From Candidatus Latescibacterota bacterium (GTDB lineage: Bacteria > Latescibacterota > UBA2968 > GCA-2709665), in assembly GCA_021295655.1 (NCBI GenBank), contig JAGWBX010000042.1, forward strand, positions 1 to 48,409: 48,409 bases of DNA, written 5' to 3'. The position numbers and the translations under genes are program-made. Shown one piece after another: positions 1 to 8,309 of this stretch; within the stretch, counting starts at the first letter, position 1; each line of letters starts with the position of its first letter. The notes beneath the pieces were generated by a model. It ran no database searches and had not been told where the DNA came from. It saw nothing but the letters and a program-made list of their open reading frames with translations.

Positions 1-302
1 CAGTCCATGCAGGCAACGCCGTTTTCCTGGTTCAATTCCGGGATCACGGGGGCTATGTACCTGAAGTCGCGAAAGGCGCCGGTACCCGGGCCCACCACGC
101 TGCGGGCAACGCCCACGTCTGCGGGCAGCCCCTGTTCGGCAATGCCTGTATTGTACCCCGCCACAACGCGTCCGTTGAAATCTTCGATATCCAGCAGGGT
201 ATGCAGGTTGAGCGGCGCCGAGGAGATCGGCTCCTCGTCCATTTCCTGCAATGAACTGACGCTCAGCAGTGCGGCTGACTCGCTATTGCCATTGGTCGAC
301 AT
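1..302 (-). CDS. 2-oxoacid:ferredoxin oxidoreductase subunit, N-terminal part (ferredoxin/TPP-binding subunit), cut by window edge
   Basis: The ATG lies at 302-300 and about 100 residues are visible before the left edge. The readable part ends in the sequence FRDFRYIAPVIPELNQEN followed by GVACMD and a probable Cys. In fused pyruvate/2-oxoacid:ferredoxin oxidoreductases this stretch leads into a 2[4Fe-4S] ferredoxin domain and then the thiamine-diphosphate beta domain. It lies 141 bases downstream of the alpha/gamma subunit gene on the same strand, so the two most likely form one operon and one enzyme that oxidatively decarboxylates a 2-oxoacid to an acyl-CoA and reduces ferredoxin. The first cysteine expected in the cluster motif reads as Gly (GGC at 20-18). 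Substrate (pyruvate or another 2-oxoacid) cannot be decided from this fragment. Confidence 0.7.
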   Translation of the reverse strand, partial: MSTNGNSESAALLSVSSLQEMDEEPISSAPLNLHTLLDIEDFNGRVVAGYNTGIAEQGLPADVGVARSVVGPGTGAFRDFRYIAPVIPELNQENGVACMD

Positions 303-443
303 GGTTTTTGCTCCCGGTTCAGCTTGAACGTTCGGAATGGGCGGGGTCGTTGCGGGTATGGAGCGTGGCGCCCTGATGCCGATAATATGACTATTAAGCG
401 CCAACAGATGACACTGTGCCCTTGGAGAAATCGGAACGACCGG

Positions 444-2465
444 TCAGCACCCGATTGAGACCAGGCCCGCCGGAAGATCGTCCGTTTCCTGGTCGATTGT
501 GCTTTCGATCAGTTCCCGCGAGACTTCGAATACTTCCCGGTAACCTCTCATGATCGCGTTCATGTTGGCGTCCACGACGCCCTTGCCCTTGTTGCCCCAG
601 TATTTGTTGACCGCGTTTTCCACGTTGACGAACAATTCGTCTTCCGTGAGATTCAGATCCTTCTGGAACGGCGTGTGTTTCAGAAAGATCCCGAGAAGAA
701 CAATACCCTGGAAACGCTGCATCAGATCCGGCGACGGCGCTTCTTCAAGGGCAATTTTGACGGCGTTGAGGGCAAGGGGTTTGATGTGTCTGGTACGGAT
801 CATCTTCTTCGCCCATCCGGGAATATTGTCCCATACCCTTTCTGCCTCGGTGTGGGGACTCTGGATAAAGACCATGCCGCCGTCGACAACGCCGGCCAGC
901 GGATTGGCGGTATTGAAGGCGTTGACGTCATTGAGCGGCACGAAGTCCACCACTTCCAGTTCGGAGTGGGTCCGGATGTGTTCGTTGGCCGCGGTCAGGT
1001 AGTAGGTGGTGGGCAGCCCCTTCTTTTCCGATCCGTATTTCGGGTAGGCCTGAACGTGAAGCCCGAGGTTTGCCAGCAGCGTGGCAATGACTTTATTCGT
1101 GGTTACGGAACCGTACCCGCCCACCGAATGCCCGCGCATCGCAAACGCGCCAATCTCCCGCGTGCTTGGATCGGGCTGCCTCCGGAGGGCCAGTTCGTGT
1201 TCGATATTGAGGACGAAAAGTTCCTTCTGCATGGGTGCGGCCGCCTGCATATTTCTCACAGTGGCAATGAAGTCGCCCGGCCGGACGTCACGGCTTCCCA
1301 GGCCGGCCATCCCTGAGAGGATCTTCGGAATTCGTTCGATTCGCGGATACCCGGTGGCGCCGGCGGCGGCATCGGCGAAGGCGGCCTTGATTTCGGCGGT
1401 CAGCGGATTGGACTGCGCGAGCGGGTTGTCCATTCGTTCGACAATGGAAATGGCCTTCGCCCCCTTGAGCGCTTCCACGATTTCGGCGCCCGGGAACGGG
1501 CGGAACGACGTGACGTGAAGTGCGCCCACTTTCAGACCCTCGGTATCCCGCAACCAGTCGACGGCCGTCTGGGCGGTCTCCAGCATGCTGCCCATGCCCA
1601 CGATGACGTATTCGGCGTCTTCAAGCCGGTACCCGTCGATCATGCCGTAACGCCTGCCGGTCATCTTGTAGAATTCGTGCATGGCTTCCAGCAGGTCGTC
1701 GGGCACGCGATCGTAAAAATACCGCTGCGCGATCTTGCCCTTCATGTAGCTGTCCTGGTTCTGTACCACGCCGCTCATCATCGGGTTATCGGTATCCATT
1801 AGATTCTGGATCTTGTCTTCCGGTCGCCCGACAAATAGCTTCATCATTTCCGGCTCTATGGCCGTGACGTTCTGGACCGTGTGGGTTGTGAGAAACCCGT
1901 CCTGCACAACCATAAACGGCGTCTGGGAGGCTTCCGCCGCACGGCGGGCGATGAGCGTCGTGTCCATAACCTCCTGGGTATTGCGGGCAAATACGATGCC
2001 CCAACCGCAGTCGGCCACGGCCATGATATCGTCGTGGCCCGCGTGTACGTTGAGCGATTGCGAGGTGAGCGCGCGCGCGCCGATATGGAAGACGGCGGGA
2101 AGGCGTTTTCCTGAGATCGTGTAGAGCACCTCTTTCATCAGAACGAGGCCCTGGCCGGAGGTGAAATTCGTGACCCGACCGCCGGCAACGGCAAAGCCTT
2201 CGGACGCAGAAGCCGAACTGTGTTCGGATTCAGGCTCTATGAAAACCAGGGTATCGCCCCACAGGTTCACCGCGCCGTTTGACACCACCGCGCTGTATTT
2301 CTCGCCCAGAATCGAGGAAGACGTGATAGGATAGGTGCAGGCGCCCTGGCTGATGTGTTTTTCTACCCAGATTGCGGCATCGCCGCCGTCGCCCACGTCG
2401 GGGATGCCCGGAAACGGAAATTCACCCGGCCGCCCGTCAATTTGTACTCTGGCGCTTTCCGCCAT
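444..2465 (-). CDS. 2-oxoacid:ferredoxin oxidoreductase, fused alpha and gamma domains
   Basis: A 673-residue cytoplasmic protein. Residues from about 30 to 220 match the pyrimidine-binding PFOR domain I (GDGGDAAIWVEKHISQGA, SASEGFAVAGGRV). The region around 290-400 matches the transketolase-C-like domain II (VIVGMGSMLETAQTAVDWLR, TSFRPFPGAEIVEAL). The last 220 or so residues match the gamma domain (RGHSVGGYGSVTTNKVIATL, AYPKYGSEKKGLPTTYYL). The ATG at 2465 is preferred because AGGAG sits about 7 bases upstream; a longer reading frame exists but runs through a repeat element and has no domain support. With the following gene it should form a complete CoA-dependent ferredoxin-reducing oxidoreductase. 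Pyruvate is the most likely substrate, but that is an inference. Confidence 0.85.
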   Translation of the reverse strand: MAESARVQIDGRPGEFPFPGIPDVGDGGDAAIWVEKHISQGACTYPITSSSILGEKYSAVVSNGAVNLWGDTLVFIEPESEHSSASASEGFAVAGGRVTNFTSGQGLVLMKEVLYTISGKRLPAVFHIGARALTSQSLNVHAGHDDIMAVADCGWGIVFARNTQEVMDTTLIARRAAEASQTPFMVVQDGFLTTHTVQNVTAIEPEMMKLFVGRPEDKIQNLMDTDNPMMSGVVQNQDSYMKGKIAQRYFYDRVPDDLLEAMHEFYKMTGRRYGMIDGYRLEDAEYVIVGMGSMLETAQTAVDWLRDTEGLKVGALHVTSFRPFPGAEIVEALKGAKAISIVERMDNPLAQSNPLTAEIKAAFADAAAGATGYPRIERIPKILSGMAGLGSRDVRPGDFIATVRNMQAAAPMQKELFVLNIEHELALRRQPDPSTREIGAFAMRGHSVGGYGSVTTNKVIATLLANLGLHVQAYPKYGSEKKGLPTTYYLTAANEHIRTHSELEVVDFVPLNDVNAFNTANPLAGVVDGGMVFIQSPHTEAERVWDNIPGWAKKMIRTRHIKPLALNAVKIALEEAPSPDLMQRFQGIVLLGIFLKHTPFQKDLNLTEDELFVNVENAVNKYWGNKGKGVVDANMNAIMRGYREVFEVSRELIESTIDQETDDLPAGLVSIGC

Positions 2466-2502
2466 TGCGGTTCTCCTTATCGATGGACAAACGGCGTCCT
2501 TG

Positions 2503-2700
2503 CAGTCCGTTGAAAAAGTCGCTGTGCAGGCGAGGCCGAAGACAAGGCGCGCGACCGCGTCGAATCGGGGGATTCGGGAAGGGAGCGCAACGCAGTATTT
2601 CGTCCACAGGGGCCGGATGCCTGTCTGCCTGCTTGCGCGCTGCGCGCAGGCAAGCGTGCACCGCACAGGCAGGCAGCCCGGATGGACTTATTCAACGGGC
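2503..2700 (-). repeat. Terminal-inverted-repeat element, copy 1 (198 bp)
   Basis: The element is bounded by an imperfect inverted repeat: CAGTCCGTTGAAAAAGTC at 2503-2520 and GACTTATTCAACGGGC at 2685-2700. Read on the minus strand it shares its ends and core (ACTGCGTTGCGCTCC, GCCTTGTCTTCGG, CCTCGCCTGCA) with copies at 22504-22649 and 23064-23192. It carries an extra internal palindrome of GCCTG/CAGGC type around 2620-2680. No transposase is encoded, so it resembles a MITE or a large REP-type element. It lies between the AT-rich promoter region and the oxidoreductase start codon, so it would be transcribed in that operon's leader. Confidence 0.8.
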
Positions 2701-2787
2701 AGCGAGACACCCGACACCAGCCTGCCGTCCCGGTCCATGACCGGGCGCGATGCATTTTCTATAATATTTCCAATAAGTTAAGCGAAA

Positions 2788-2815
2788 TTGACAGCAATGG
2801 ACTGTAAAATATAAC
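2788..2815 (+). promoter_or_regulatory. Sigma70-type promoter
   Basis: TTGACA at 2788-2793 and TATAAC at 2810-2815 are separated by 16 bases. The segment 2750-2820 is much more AT-rich than its surroundings and lies between divergent genes, so it probably also holds the promoter of the oxidoreductase operon on the other strand, which I could not pin down. This promoter would transcribe the 25-codon ORF at 2873 and the small gene at 3003. Confidence 0.55.
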
Positions 2816-2872
2816 TCAATCGCGTCCGGTCTGCAAGCGATGTTTTGACCTGTCCCATTGGAGGATTGCCAT

Positions 2873-2950
2873 ATGGATAATGACGAATTGGAGCGGACGG
2901 TTATTGAATCCGCTTGCCCGATTTCCGGCGGCCCTCCATATTCTACCTGA
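2873..2950 (+). CDS. Possible 25-residue peptide (leader or small protein)
   Basis: ATG at 2873 follows a strong ribosome-binding site (GGAGG about 8 bases upstream) and a good promoter. It reads MDNDELERTVIESACPISGG and five more residues before TGA at 2948-2950. It ends about 50 bases before the next gene. I do not recognise it. The strong initiation signals are the only support; it could be a leader peptide, a true microprotein or the N-terminal remnant of a broken gene. Confidence 0.3.
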   Translation: MDNDELERTVIESACPISGGPPYST

Positions 2951-3002
2951 TTCCCGACTTCAGGAAAGGATTACGTGTACGCTCCAAACACGGAGGCAAT
3001 CG

Positions 3003-3314
3003 ATGCCGGCACTCAGGTACGACGGCGGGGACCCCGCCCGCGCGCTTGCGTATTTCCGGGAACACCGGGCGGACATGCGAGCGTTGCGCCGGGTCTTCGT
3101 GGGGCCGGAAGGCACCACCGTAAAGGACATCAACGGCGAGGAGATGTTTCTCGAAGGACTGACGCTGGGTCAGCCCCAGCTGGAATCGCTGCTGAAGCTG
3201 GCAGGGGCCTCCTACAATCCTTCCACGCTGCATGACGCGCCCCGCGGCCGAAGTCCAGTCAAGGAATTTGAGATCGTCAAACAGGATCCGTGGGGGCACG
3301 ATCGGGTCCTGTAG
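3003..3314 (+). CDS. Hypothetical protein, 103 residues
   Basis: ATG at 3003 follows GGAGG with about 7 bases spacing. The protein is hydrophilic and mixed-charge, with no signal peptide or membrane segment. It begins MPALRYDGGDPARALAYF and contains an internal stretch GPEGTTVKDINGEEMFLEG. I do not recognise the family. It converges on the FAH-family gene, with 31 bases between the two stop codons. Its codon use and GC look like the neighbouring core genes, so it is probably a real resident gene. Confidence 0.6.
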   Translation: MPALRYDGGDPARALAYFREHRADMRALRRVFVGPEGTTVKDINGEEMFLEGLTLGQPQLESLLKLAGASYNPSTLHDAPRGRSPVKEFEIVKQDPWGHDRVL

Positions 3315-3345
3315 GCGCGGGTCCGCCGCCTGCCGCCATGACGGT

Positions 3346-4383
3346 TTACCGCCGGCTGGCTTCCAGCCTGGCCAACTGGCGGTTTCTGGTGAATGGACCG
3401 ATCGTATTCTGCAGGTCGCCGATACCGCCGAACGACATCCTGACGGTGTCGTCAAGCTGAAGGCCATTGGGAAGGTCGGCTTCCGAAAAGACGATGGGCG
3501 TGCCCCAGTACAACAGTTGCAGGGTTTTTTCCGCCATGGGCAGGCGACTGAAAAGAGACCGCTCCAGGTGGAAGAGCCGGCCGGGCATATTGAGATGGCT
3601 TTGTCCGGTGCGTCCGGCCTTGCGCGCGATTCGTCTGTCGTCTCGCAGGATTTCGCATGAGACGGCGACGCTGGCATCGTCGAATTCGGAGTCCGTAACC
3701 AGAGCCGGCCCCAGGCTGGCGCAGCCTCCGTGCCAGTTCTTTGCCTGGGGAAGATTCAACGGGTTTTCGGCTTCAATACCGTTGTCGGTATAATCATTCC
3801 CGCCCGTAAAGCCCAGACGCTCAATCCGGCCGCGGTTGTCCAGCCCGTAAACGGTAACCAGTTCGGTCTCGGGCACGAGACGGCGGGTGCCGTCAGGGCG
3901 GGCGATCTTCCCCCGATGGCCGGCCAGCGCGTCCGGGTCGGTCTTCGCGAAGAGTTCGGGTATGCCGCCCTGCGCGCATTCCCTGTATTTCTGATCGTAT
4001 ACGTTAACGGCGCCGCCGGTAGCCTCTTTCGCTTCGGTTTCCCTCAGCCTGGCGCTGTCCGCATGGGTCACGCCTGCCAGCCACACCCGCAACCGGTGGG
4101 GATGGCCGGGCGGCGCGGTTACGGGCGGGACCAGGTGCGGCCGTCCGGCGTATGGATCGTTGCACATCAGGTCCGCCAGGCGGTAGGAACGCGCTCCGGC
4201 GGTGTCGATGGCTTCCACGACCCGGTCCAATCCGGCGCCGTCGCCTCCGTGGTTATAGTAGAGGTCGAAGACCGAGGCGGGGAAGGGCTCGCACCCCGAG
4301 AGATCCAGTACCACCTCGTTTTCGACCAGCCCCAGACGCGAGGTCTCGGGGGCGGATGGATCGCGAAACTGAACGAGTCTCAA
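3346..4383 (-). CDS. Fumarylacetoacetate hydrolase (FAH) family protein, AraD1-like
   Basis: 345 residues starting at a TTG codon (4383-4381) that has AGGAGG about 9 bases upstream; an in-frame TGA just upstream rules out an earlier start. The sequence resembles the FAH superfamily of the AraD1 / 2-keto-3-deoxy-sugar-acid dehydratase type: an N-terminal half beginning MRLVQF, a linker with VWLAGVTHADSARLRETEAK, and a C-terminal half with GYTGGNDY-like (GFTGGNDYTDNGIEAENP) and AKNWHGGCASLGP motifs. Such enzymes hydrolyse or dehydrate 2-keto-3-deoxy acids using a divalent metal. Which sugar acid it uses is not visible. It appears to be transcribed alone, divergently from vapBC. Confidence 0.75.
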   Translation of the reverse strand: MRLVQFRDPSAPETSRLGLVENEVVLDLSGCEPFPASVFDLYYNHGGDGAGLDRVVEAIDTAGARSYRLADLMCNDPYAGRPHLVPPVTAPPGHPHRLRVWLAGVTHADSARLRETEAKEATGGAVNVYDQKYRECAQGGIPELFAKTDPDALAGHRGKIARPDGTRRLVPETELVTVYGLDNRGRIERLGFTGGNDYTDNGIEAENPLNLPQAKNWHGGCASLGPALVTDSEFDDASVAVSCEILRDDRRIARKAGRTGQSHLNMPGRLFHLERSLFSRLPMAEKTLQLLYWGTPIVFSEADLPNGLQLDDTVRMSFGGIGDLQNTIGPFTRNRQLARLEASRR

Positions 4384-4474
4384 GGTTCACACCTCCTCAG
4401 GTAACGCCACAAAGGTACGCGGAAAATCGTCCGTTCGAGGCAGGAATGTCGCTGGTCTCCGGATTTTCCGCTTG

Positions 4475-4500
4475 AATCTACACATAATTTTGTGTAGATT
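4475..4500. promoter_or_regulatory. Perfect palindromic operator upstream of vapBC
   Basis: AATCTACACA at 4475-4484 and its exact complement TGTGTAGATT at 4491-4500 flank a 6-base spacer. A further half-site (TGTGTA, 4503-4508) follows. The palindrome ends 24 bases before the vapB start, where autoregulating VapB-VapC complexes normally bind. The region is also AT-rich, so the promoter probably overlaps it. Confidence 0.7.
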
Positions 4501-4524
4501 AATGTGTAAACATGGAGGTTCACA

Positions 4525-4725
4525 GTGGCAACCAATCTTGCGCTTGACGACGGGTTGATCGAGGAAGCCCGCCGGATCGGCGGGCACAGAACGAAAAGGG
4601 CTGTCGTCACCGAGGCTCTGGAAGAGTATGTCCAGCGCCGCAGGCAACTCCAGATACTGGGTCTGTTCAATACAATCGACTACGATCCGGACTTTGATTA
4701 CAGGAAACAGCGGAATCGGAAATGA
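4525..4725 (+). CDS. vapB: VapB-type antitoxin
   Basis: A 66-residue protein whose start MATNLALDDGLIEEARRIGG and KRAVVTEALEEYVQRRRQ stretch match VapB antitoxins with a ribbon-helix-helix DNA-binding fold. GGAGG lies about 10 bases before the start. The C-terminal tail (TIDYDPDFDYRKQRN) is the kind of extended segment that wraps the partner toxin and blocks its active site. Its stop overlaps the vapC start (ATGA), the classic translationally coupled arrangement. It is expected to repress its own operon at the palindrome at 4475-4500. Confidence 0.88.
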   Translation: MATNLALDDGLIEEARRIGGHRTKRAVVTEALEEYVQRRRQLQILGLFNTIDYDPDFDYRKQRNRK

Positions 4726-5162
4726 AGGTAATGGTTGATACCGGCGTCTGGTCCCTGTCGCTGCGGCGCAACGTCGTTTCGAATCATCCTGTCGTCGAGG
4801 AACTCGCTGAGCTTGTCCGTGAAGTTCGGGTACAACTGATTGGACCGGTCCGCCAGGAGATTCTATCCGGAATTCGTTCGCAAGTTCAATCAGACGGACT
4901 TCGAAGTCGTCTGAGGGCGTTTCCGGACCTCCAGCTGGAGGCTCCCGACTATGAATGCGCGGCCGAATTTTTCGACCTGAGCCGAAGCCGGGGCGTTCAG
5001 GGATCGAATACGGACTTCCTGATTTGCGCGGTATCCCATCGGTACGAGATGCCGGTCCTGACCACCAATGGCGATTTTTTGCGATTCCGGGAATACCTGC
5101 CGATCGAGCTTCACGTGCCGCGCAATAAAGGAGGGGCGAACGGCGATGCTGATGCAGGATGA
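4722..5162 (+). CDS. vapC: VapC-type PIN-domain ribonuclease toxin
   Basis: 146 residues, translationally coupled to vapB. PIN-domain acidic residues are in place: Asp6 in MVDTGVWS, Glu46 in VRQEILSG, Asp98 in SNTDFLICA and Asp118 in TTNGDFLRF. PIN toxins cut tRNA or rRNA with Mg or Mn ions; the target here is unknown. Length and spacing fit a complete, probably active toxin. Its last 17 bases overlap the start of the RDD protein gene, so all three may be on one transcript. Confidence 0.88.
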   Translation: MKVMVDTGVWSLSLRRNVVSNHPVVEELAELVREVRVQLIGPVRQEILSGIRSQVQSDGLRSRLRAFPDLQLEAPDYECAAEFFDLSRSRGVQGSNTDFLICAVSHRYEMPVLTTNGDFLRFREYLPIELHVPRNKGGANGDADAG

Positions 5163-5694
5163 AATGGCCGGGCTCGGACGGCGGTTACTCGCGGTGGTCA
5201 TTGACATGCTGATGTTGAAGCTGCTGGATCTGCCGCTTTCCCGGACCCTGAGAGAGGTCACTCCCTCGCCAATAGCGGCGCTGGTTCTTGAGTACGGGAT
5301 CACGCTGATCTACTGTACCATTTTTCTTGCGCGCAGGGGGCAGACGCCGGGCAAGATCATGACGAGCTTGAGGGTCATTTCCGTGGATGGCGGCCCGCTG
5401 GGGCGGGCCAGGGCGTTTGTCCGTTCCGCGGTGAAGTGGACGCCTTTTTTCGCGATTTTGATTGTCCTGTCCGTCCTGAACCCTTATGCGGAACCCCATC
5501 AGGTGGCATTGGGCGCCGGACGCGTCCTGACGCCGCCTCCGGAGTTTGATGCCGAAGGTCTGCATCTCTGGCGGATCGTCCTTTATTCCGGCTCTCTGCT
5601 GGGACTTGCACTCGTCTGGATCACGCGACGTCATCCGGACCGGCAGGCGCTACACGATCGTGTGTCCGGCACCCTGGTGATGCGAGTAGAGTAA
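5146..5694 (+). CDS. RDD family membrane protein
   Basis: 182 residues. The ATG at 5146 is chosen because AAAGGAGG lies about 11 bases upstream. Features of the RDD family are visible: an N-terminal hydrophobic helix with Arg and Asp (GRRLLAVVIDMLMLKLL), the RGQTPGKIMTSLRVI loop after the second helix, further helices around residues 100-115 and 145-165, and a C-terminal HDRVSGTLVM motif. RDD proteins are inner-membrane proteins of poorly defined function, with ion exchange reported for some members. The gene overlaps the end of vapC by 17 bases and converges on the GWxTD gene. Confidence 0.8.
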   Translation: MLMQDEMAGLGRRLLAVVIDMLMLKLLDLPLSRTLREVTPSPIAALVLEYGITLIYCTIFLARRGQTPGKIMTSLRVISVDGGPLGRARAFVRSAVKWTPFFAILIVLSVLNPYAEPHQVALGAGRVLTPPPEFDAEGLHLWRIVLYSGSLLGLALVWITRRHPDRQALHDRVSGTLVMRVE

Positions 5695-5745
5695 TTGGAC
5701 GGATCGCGGAATCGTCCGGCCGACCCGTCTACCCTCCCTGCGTCT

Positions 5746-8154
5746 CTAACGCCGGCGCGGGGGCGACGCAATGCGGAAAATGCTGTCCCGTTTAATGAGG
5801 CGGTCGCCATTCAGGTCCTTGACCGTCATGTGCAGCGAATAGCGACCCGGATCCGCCTGTCCCAGGTCCAGTTCAACAAAGTCAGAGACCGAGATTTCCG
5901 TACCCGCCTGCTCATATCTGACTTCAATGGATTCGCCGTCTTTCCGGATTCTGGGCAGAAACGTCCTGGGGGATTTGGCACTTGTGGACTTGGAGATGAC
6001 CTCGAACGTCACTTCGTAACGGGTGTTCCCGAAGGCGTCCTTTTCGAGATTGTAGACTTCGAAGTAGACAAAAACGGATCTGCCCACGTAAAATGTGCGC
6101 GACGGCGCCGGGAGAATATCCCAACCCTTGCGTACGAACTTCGGATTGGCACCTTCACGGGCTTCATCCACGTTCTGTGCGATCTGGATGTCGCTCATCA
6201 TGAGTTCGTCGCCGCGGTAGTCGGGCAGTTCCAGCGTCTGCTGATAAACCTGGAGCATGTCCGTCTTTTTTCTCCAGGCCTCCACCGCGAGTTGATATAC
6301 GCCTGGCGCGGCGGCAATATCAACGCGGTCCAGTGCCAGCAGGCTCCGTCCCAGGTTGTCGTCCGTAACCGGCACGGCGAGGTCGTCACTTCGTTTGTAA
6401 AGTCGGCCTTTGCGGCTGTCGACAAGCGCGACGCGGCGGTTGACGACAACGGTCGTGTCGATGTCTTCGCGCCGCGCTACATTGTCGATCGGCAGGCCGA
6501 TGTTGAGTTGCAGTTCGGTTTTGCCGTCAAGTCCGCGAAAGGAAAGGGCTTCATAATAATAGTCCAGCGGTTCCAGCGCTTCGAAAGCGAATCGTTCGGG
6601 TTCCTTGCTCGCAACCCGCGTCATCCGCGCCGCGGGGGAGAGGGCGTTGAGCCGGTTGACCATGTTGCGGAATGGTCCGCCGCGGCTTTGCATGTTGTAT
6701 TCATTGATGTCTTCCGGGCCCATCACCGGTTCCGGCGCGTAGTCGAAGTTGCCGGTGTTGAATTCGTCCGTGAAGGCAATTTCAATGCCGCCGTCGATAT
6801 CGGCGTAGATCCAGACCGCCCAGGGAACGGCGGACCAGTCGCCGCTGGAGGTAATGGGTTTGTAGCGTTGCAGGCCGACCGCGGCTTCGTCGATTGTCTG
6901 AATCGGCTGCGAGGTTGCGCGGACCTCCGAGTTTCGCCACGTATTTTCTGAGGCCTGGGCGGAACGAATCGGATAGACGGGACCCACGAATGTCAGTGCC
7001 AGGGCCTTGTTTCCGTAAAGCTGGTGGGCCATGCGTTCCTGGACGCGCTGGACGTTCAGCGGCATCTGGGCATTCAGTTCCCTCCAGCTCGATCGGAAAT
7101 CCGGCTCACCGTAGCGGATATATATCTCTCCCCGCCTGTCATACGGGAAATTTTTCTTTCCGAAAAAGGTACGGGAATACCAGACCCGGCGGTAGTGCTC
7201 GGCGCGACGCATTGCGCCGGCCGACGATTTGAAGGGATCTTTTCTGAGCCAGAAATTACGCAGGAATGCCTCCCGCGTCGCCGGCGTGGTTGTACGATAG
7301 GCTCTCACTTCGTGGGAAAGGCCGACCAGCGAAATGTCTTCGAAGAGGGCCTGTTCTTCAGGGGGCAAGCCGTCGATATATTCCGTAAAGGCCCCCAGCG
7401 CGTCTTCATAATCACGGTCGGCCATGAGCGCCTGGGCGACGATAGGCAGGCCGCGCGACCCCCCAAGCCGTTCGGCAATTTCCCGCGCATTATCCAGTTC
7501 CTTCTGTTTGAGGAGTTCAACCGCGAATTCATAGGCCGCGGTCTGATCGTTCGGGCGCTGCTCGAGATACGCCTTATAAAACGTAAAGGCAGCCTGGTTG
7601 TTGTTCTCGCGCTGGTAGAGTTTTGCCAGAAACAGGTATGGCGCCGCGTAATTCGGCTCGACCTGTATACTCCTGTCCGCGGCTCGCCTCGCGGCCGTGG
7701 TCTTTCTGGATCGCAGGTAAGCACGGGCCATCATGTAGTGGGCTTCCGCATACGTGGAATCCAGGTCTACGGCTTTTTGCAGCGGGACGAGGGCGGCTCT
7801 GGGCCGGTTCCGGAGTTCGAGCAGGACCTCGCCCAGCCCGAGATAGGCGCCCGCCAGCGTGCTGTCCATTTCGACCGCGGCGTCGAAGGCGATCTCCGCG
7901 CTGTCCGCCTCCTGCAGCCGTACGTAGAGATTGCCAATTCGGATCAGCGTACCGGCGGGATGGGCGGTGGAGGGCAACGCCGCGTTGAGCCTGGAGACGA
8001 CTTCGCGTACGTCTTCCATGCGTTCCGCGGATTGTCCACGTGCGTAAAGGGAATCCGCGGTTGCCGGCGGCAGTGGGAAAACCGCGGTTGGCAACAACAG
8101 AAACGCGATGCATATCCAGGCGAAAAACGCCGGTACGTGTTCAACGGAGCGCAT
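5746..8154 (-). CDS. GWxTD domain-containing secreted protein with TPR repeats
   Basis: 802 residues, starting at 8154 with AAAGGA 6 bases upstream. Residues 10-34 form a signal peptide. Residues 60-260 contain repeated TPR-like helices (AGAYLGLGEVLLELRNRPRA, AEAHYMMARAYLRSRKTTAA, AAPYLFLAKLYQRENNN). Residues 290-410 match the GWxTD domain, with NFWLRKDP and GEIYIRYGEPD. The motif that names the family is degenerate, FPYDRRG at 336-342 instead of GWxTDRG. The C-terminal third is beta-rich. GWxTD proteins are known from Bacteroidetes, Gemmatimonadetes and related phyla; their function is unclear. The gene stands alone, divergent from the ClC gene. Confidence 0.85.
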   Translation of the reverse strand: MRSVEHVPAFFAWICIAFLLLPTAVFPLPPATADSLYARGQSAERMEDVREVVSRLNAALPSTAHPAGTLIRIGNLYVRLQEADSAEIAFDAAVEMDSTLAGAYLGLGEVLLELRNRPRAALVPLQKAVDLDSTYAEAHYMMARAYLRSRKTTAARRAADRSIQVEPNYAAPYLFLAKLYQRENNNQAAFTFYKAYLEQRPNDQTAAYEFAVELLKQKELDNAREIAERLGGSRGLPIVAQALMADRDYEDALGAFTEYIDGLPPEEQALFEDISLVGLSHEVRAYRTTTPATREAFLRNFWLRKDPFKSSAGAMRRAEHYRRVWYSRTFFGKKNFPYDRRGEIYIRYGEPDFRSSWRELNAQMPLNVQRVQERMAHQLYGNKALALTFVGPVYPIRSAQASENTWRNSEVRATSQPIQTIDEAAVGLQRYKPITSSGDWSAVPWAVWIYADIDGGIEIAFTDEFNTGNFDYAPEPVMGPEDINEYNMQSRGGPFRNMVNRLNALSPAARMTRVASKEPERFAFEALEPLDYYYEALSFRGLDGKTELQLNIGLPIDNVARREDIDTTVVVNRRVALVDSRKGRLYKRSDDLAVPVTDDNLGRSLLALDRVDIAAAPGVYQLAVEAWRKKTDMLQVYQQTLELPDYRGDELMMSDIQIAQNVDEAREGANPKFVRKGWDILPAPSRTFYVGRSVFVYFEVYNLEKDAFGNTRYEVTFEVISKSTSAKSPRTFLPRIRKDGESIEVRYEQAGTEISVSDFVELDLGQADPGRYSLHMTVKDLNGDRLIKRDSIFRIASPPRRR

Positions 8155-8309
8155 TGAATTCCTTTCGGTTTCGAACGGGTCGGAGCCGGAGCGACAACGC
8201 TGCGGACAGGGTGGATTTCCGGCGGATAAGTGCAGATTTCCCTCCGTTTCACGCCGATTCGGCCCAAATGTTTCAAGTTTTCGCAAACCCTGCAATACCC
8301 GCTTTCCGC

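Noticed and set aside
2466-2666. N-terminal extension of the 2-oxoacid oxidoreductase to 740 residues
   Set aside because: The extension is the translation of repeat copy 1 and lacks a ribosome-binding site; the ATG at 2465 has a good one.
2873-3235. Second selenoprotein candidate by reading through the TGA at 2948
   Set aside because: The continued frame overlaps the well-initiated gene at 3003 and shows no recognisable protein family or redox motif.
5695-6951. A 418-codon plus-strand frame opposite the GWxTD gene
   Set aside because: Shadow of the real minus-strand gene; it even continues without a natural start from the RDD region.
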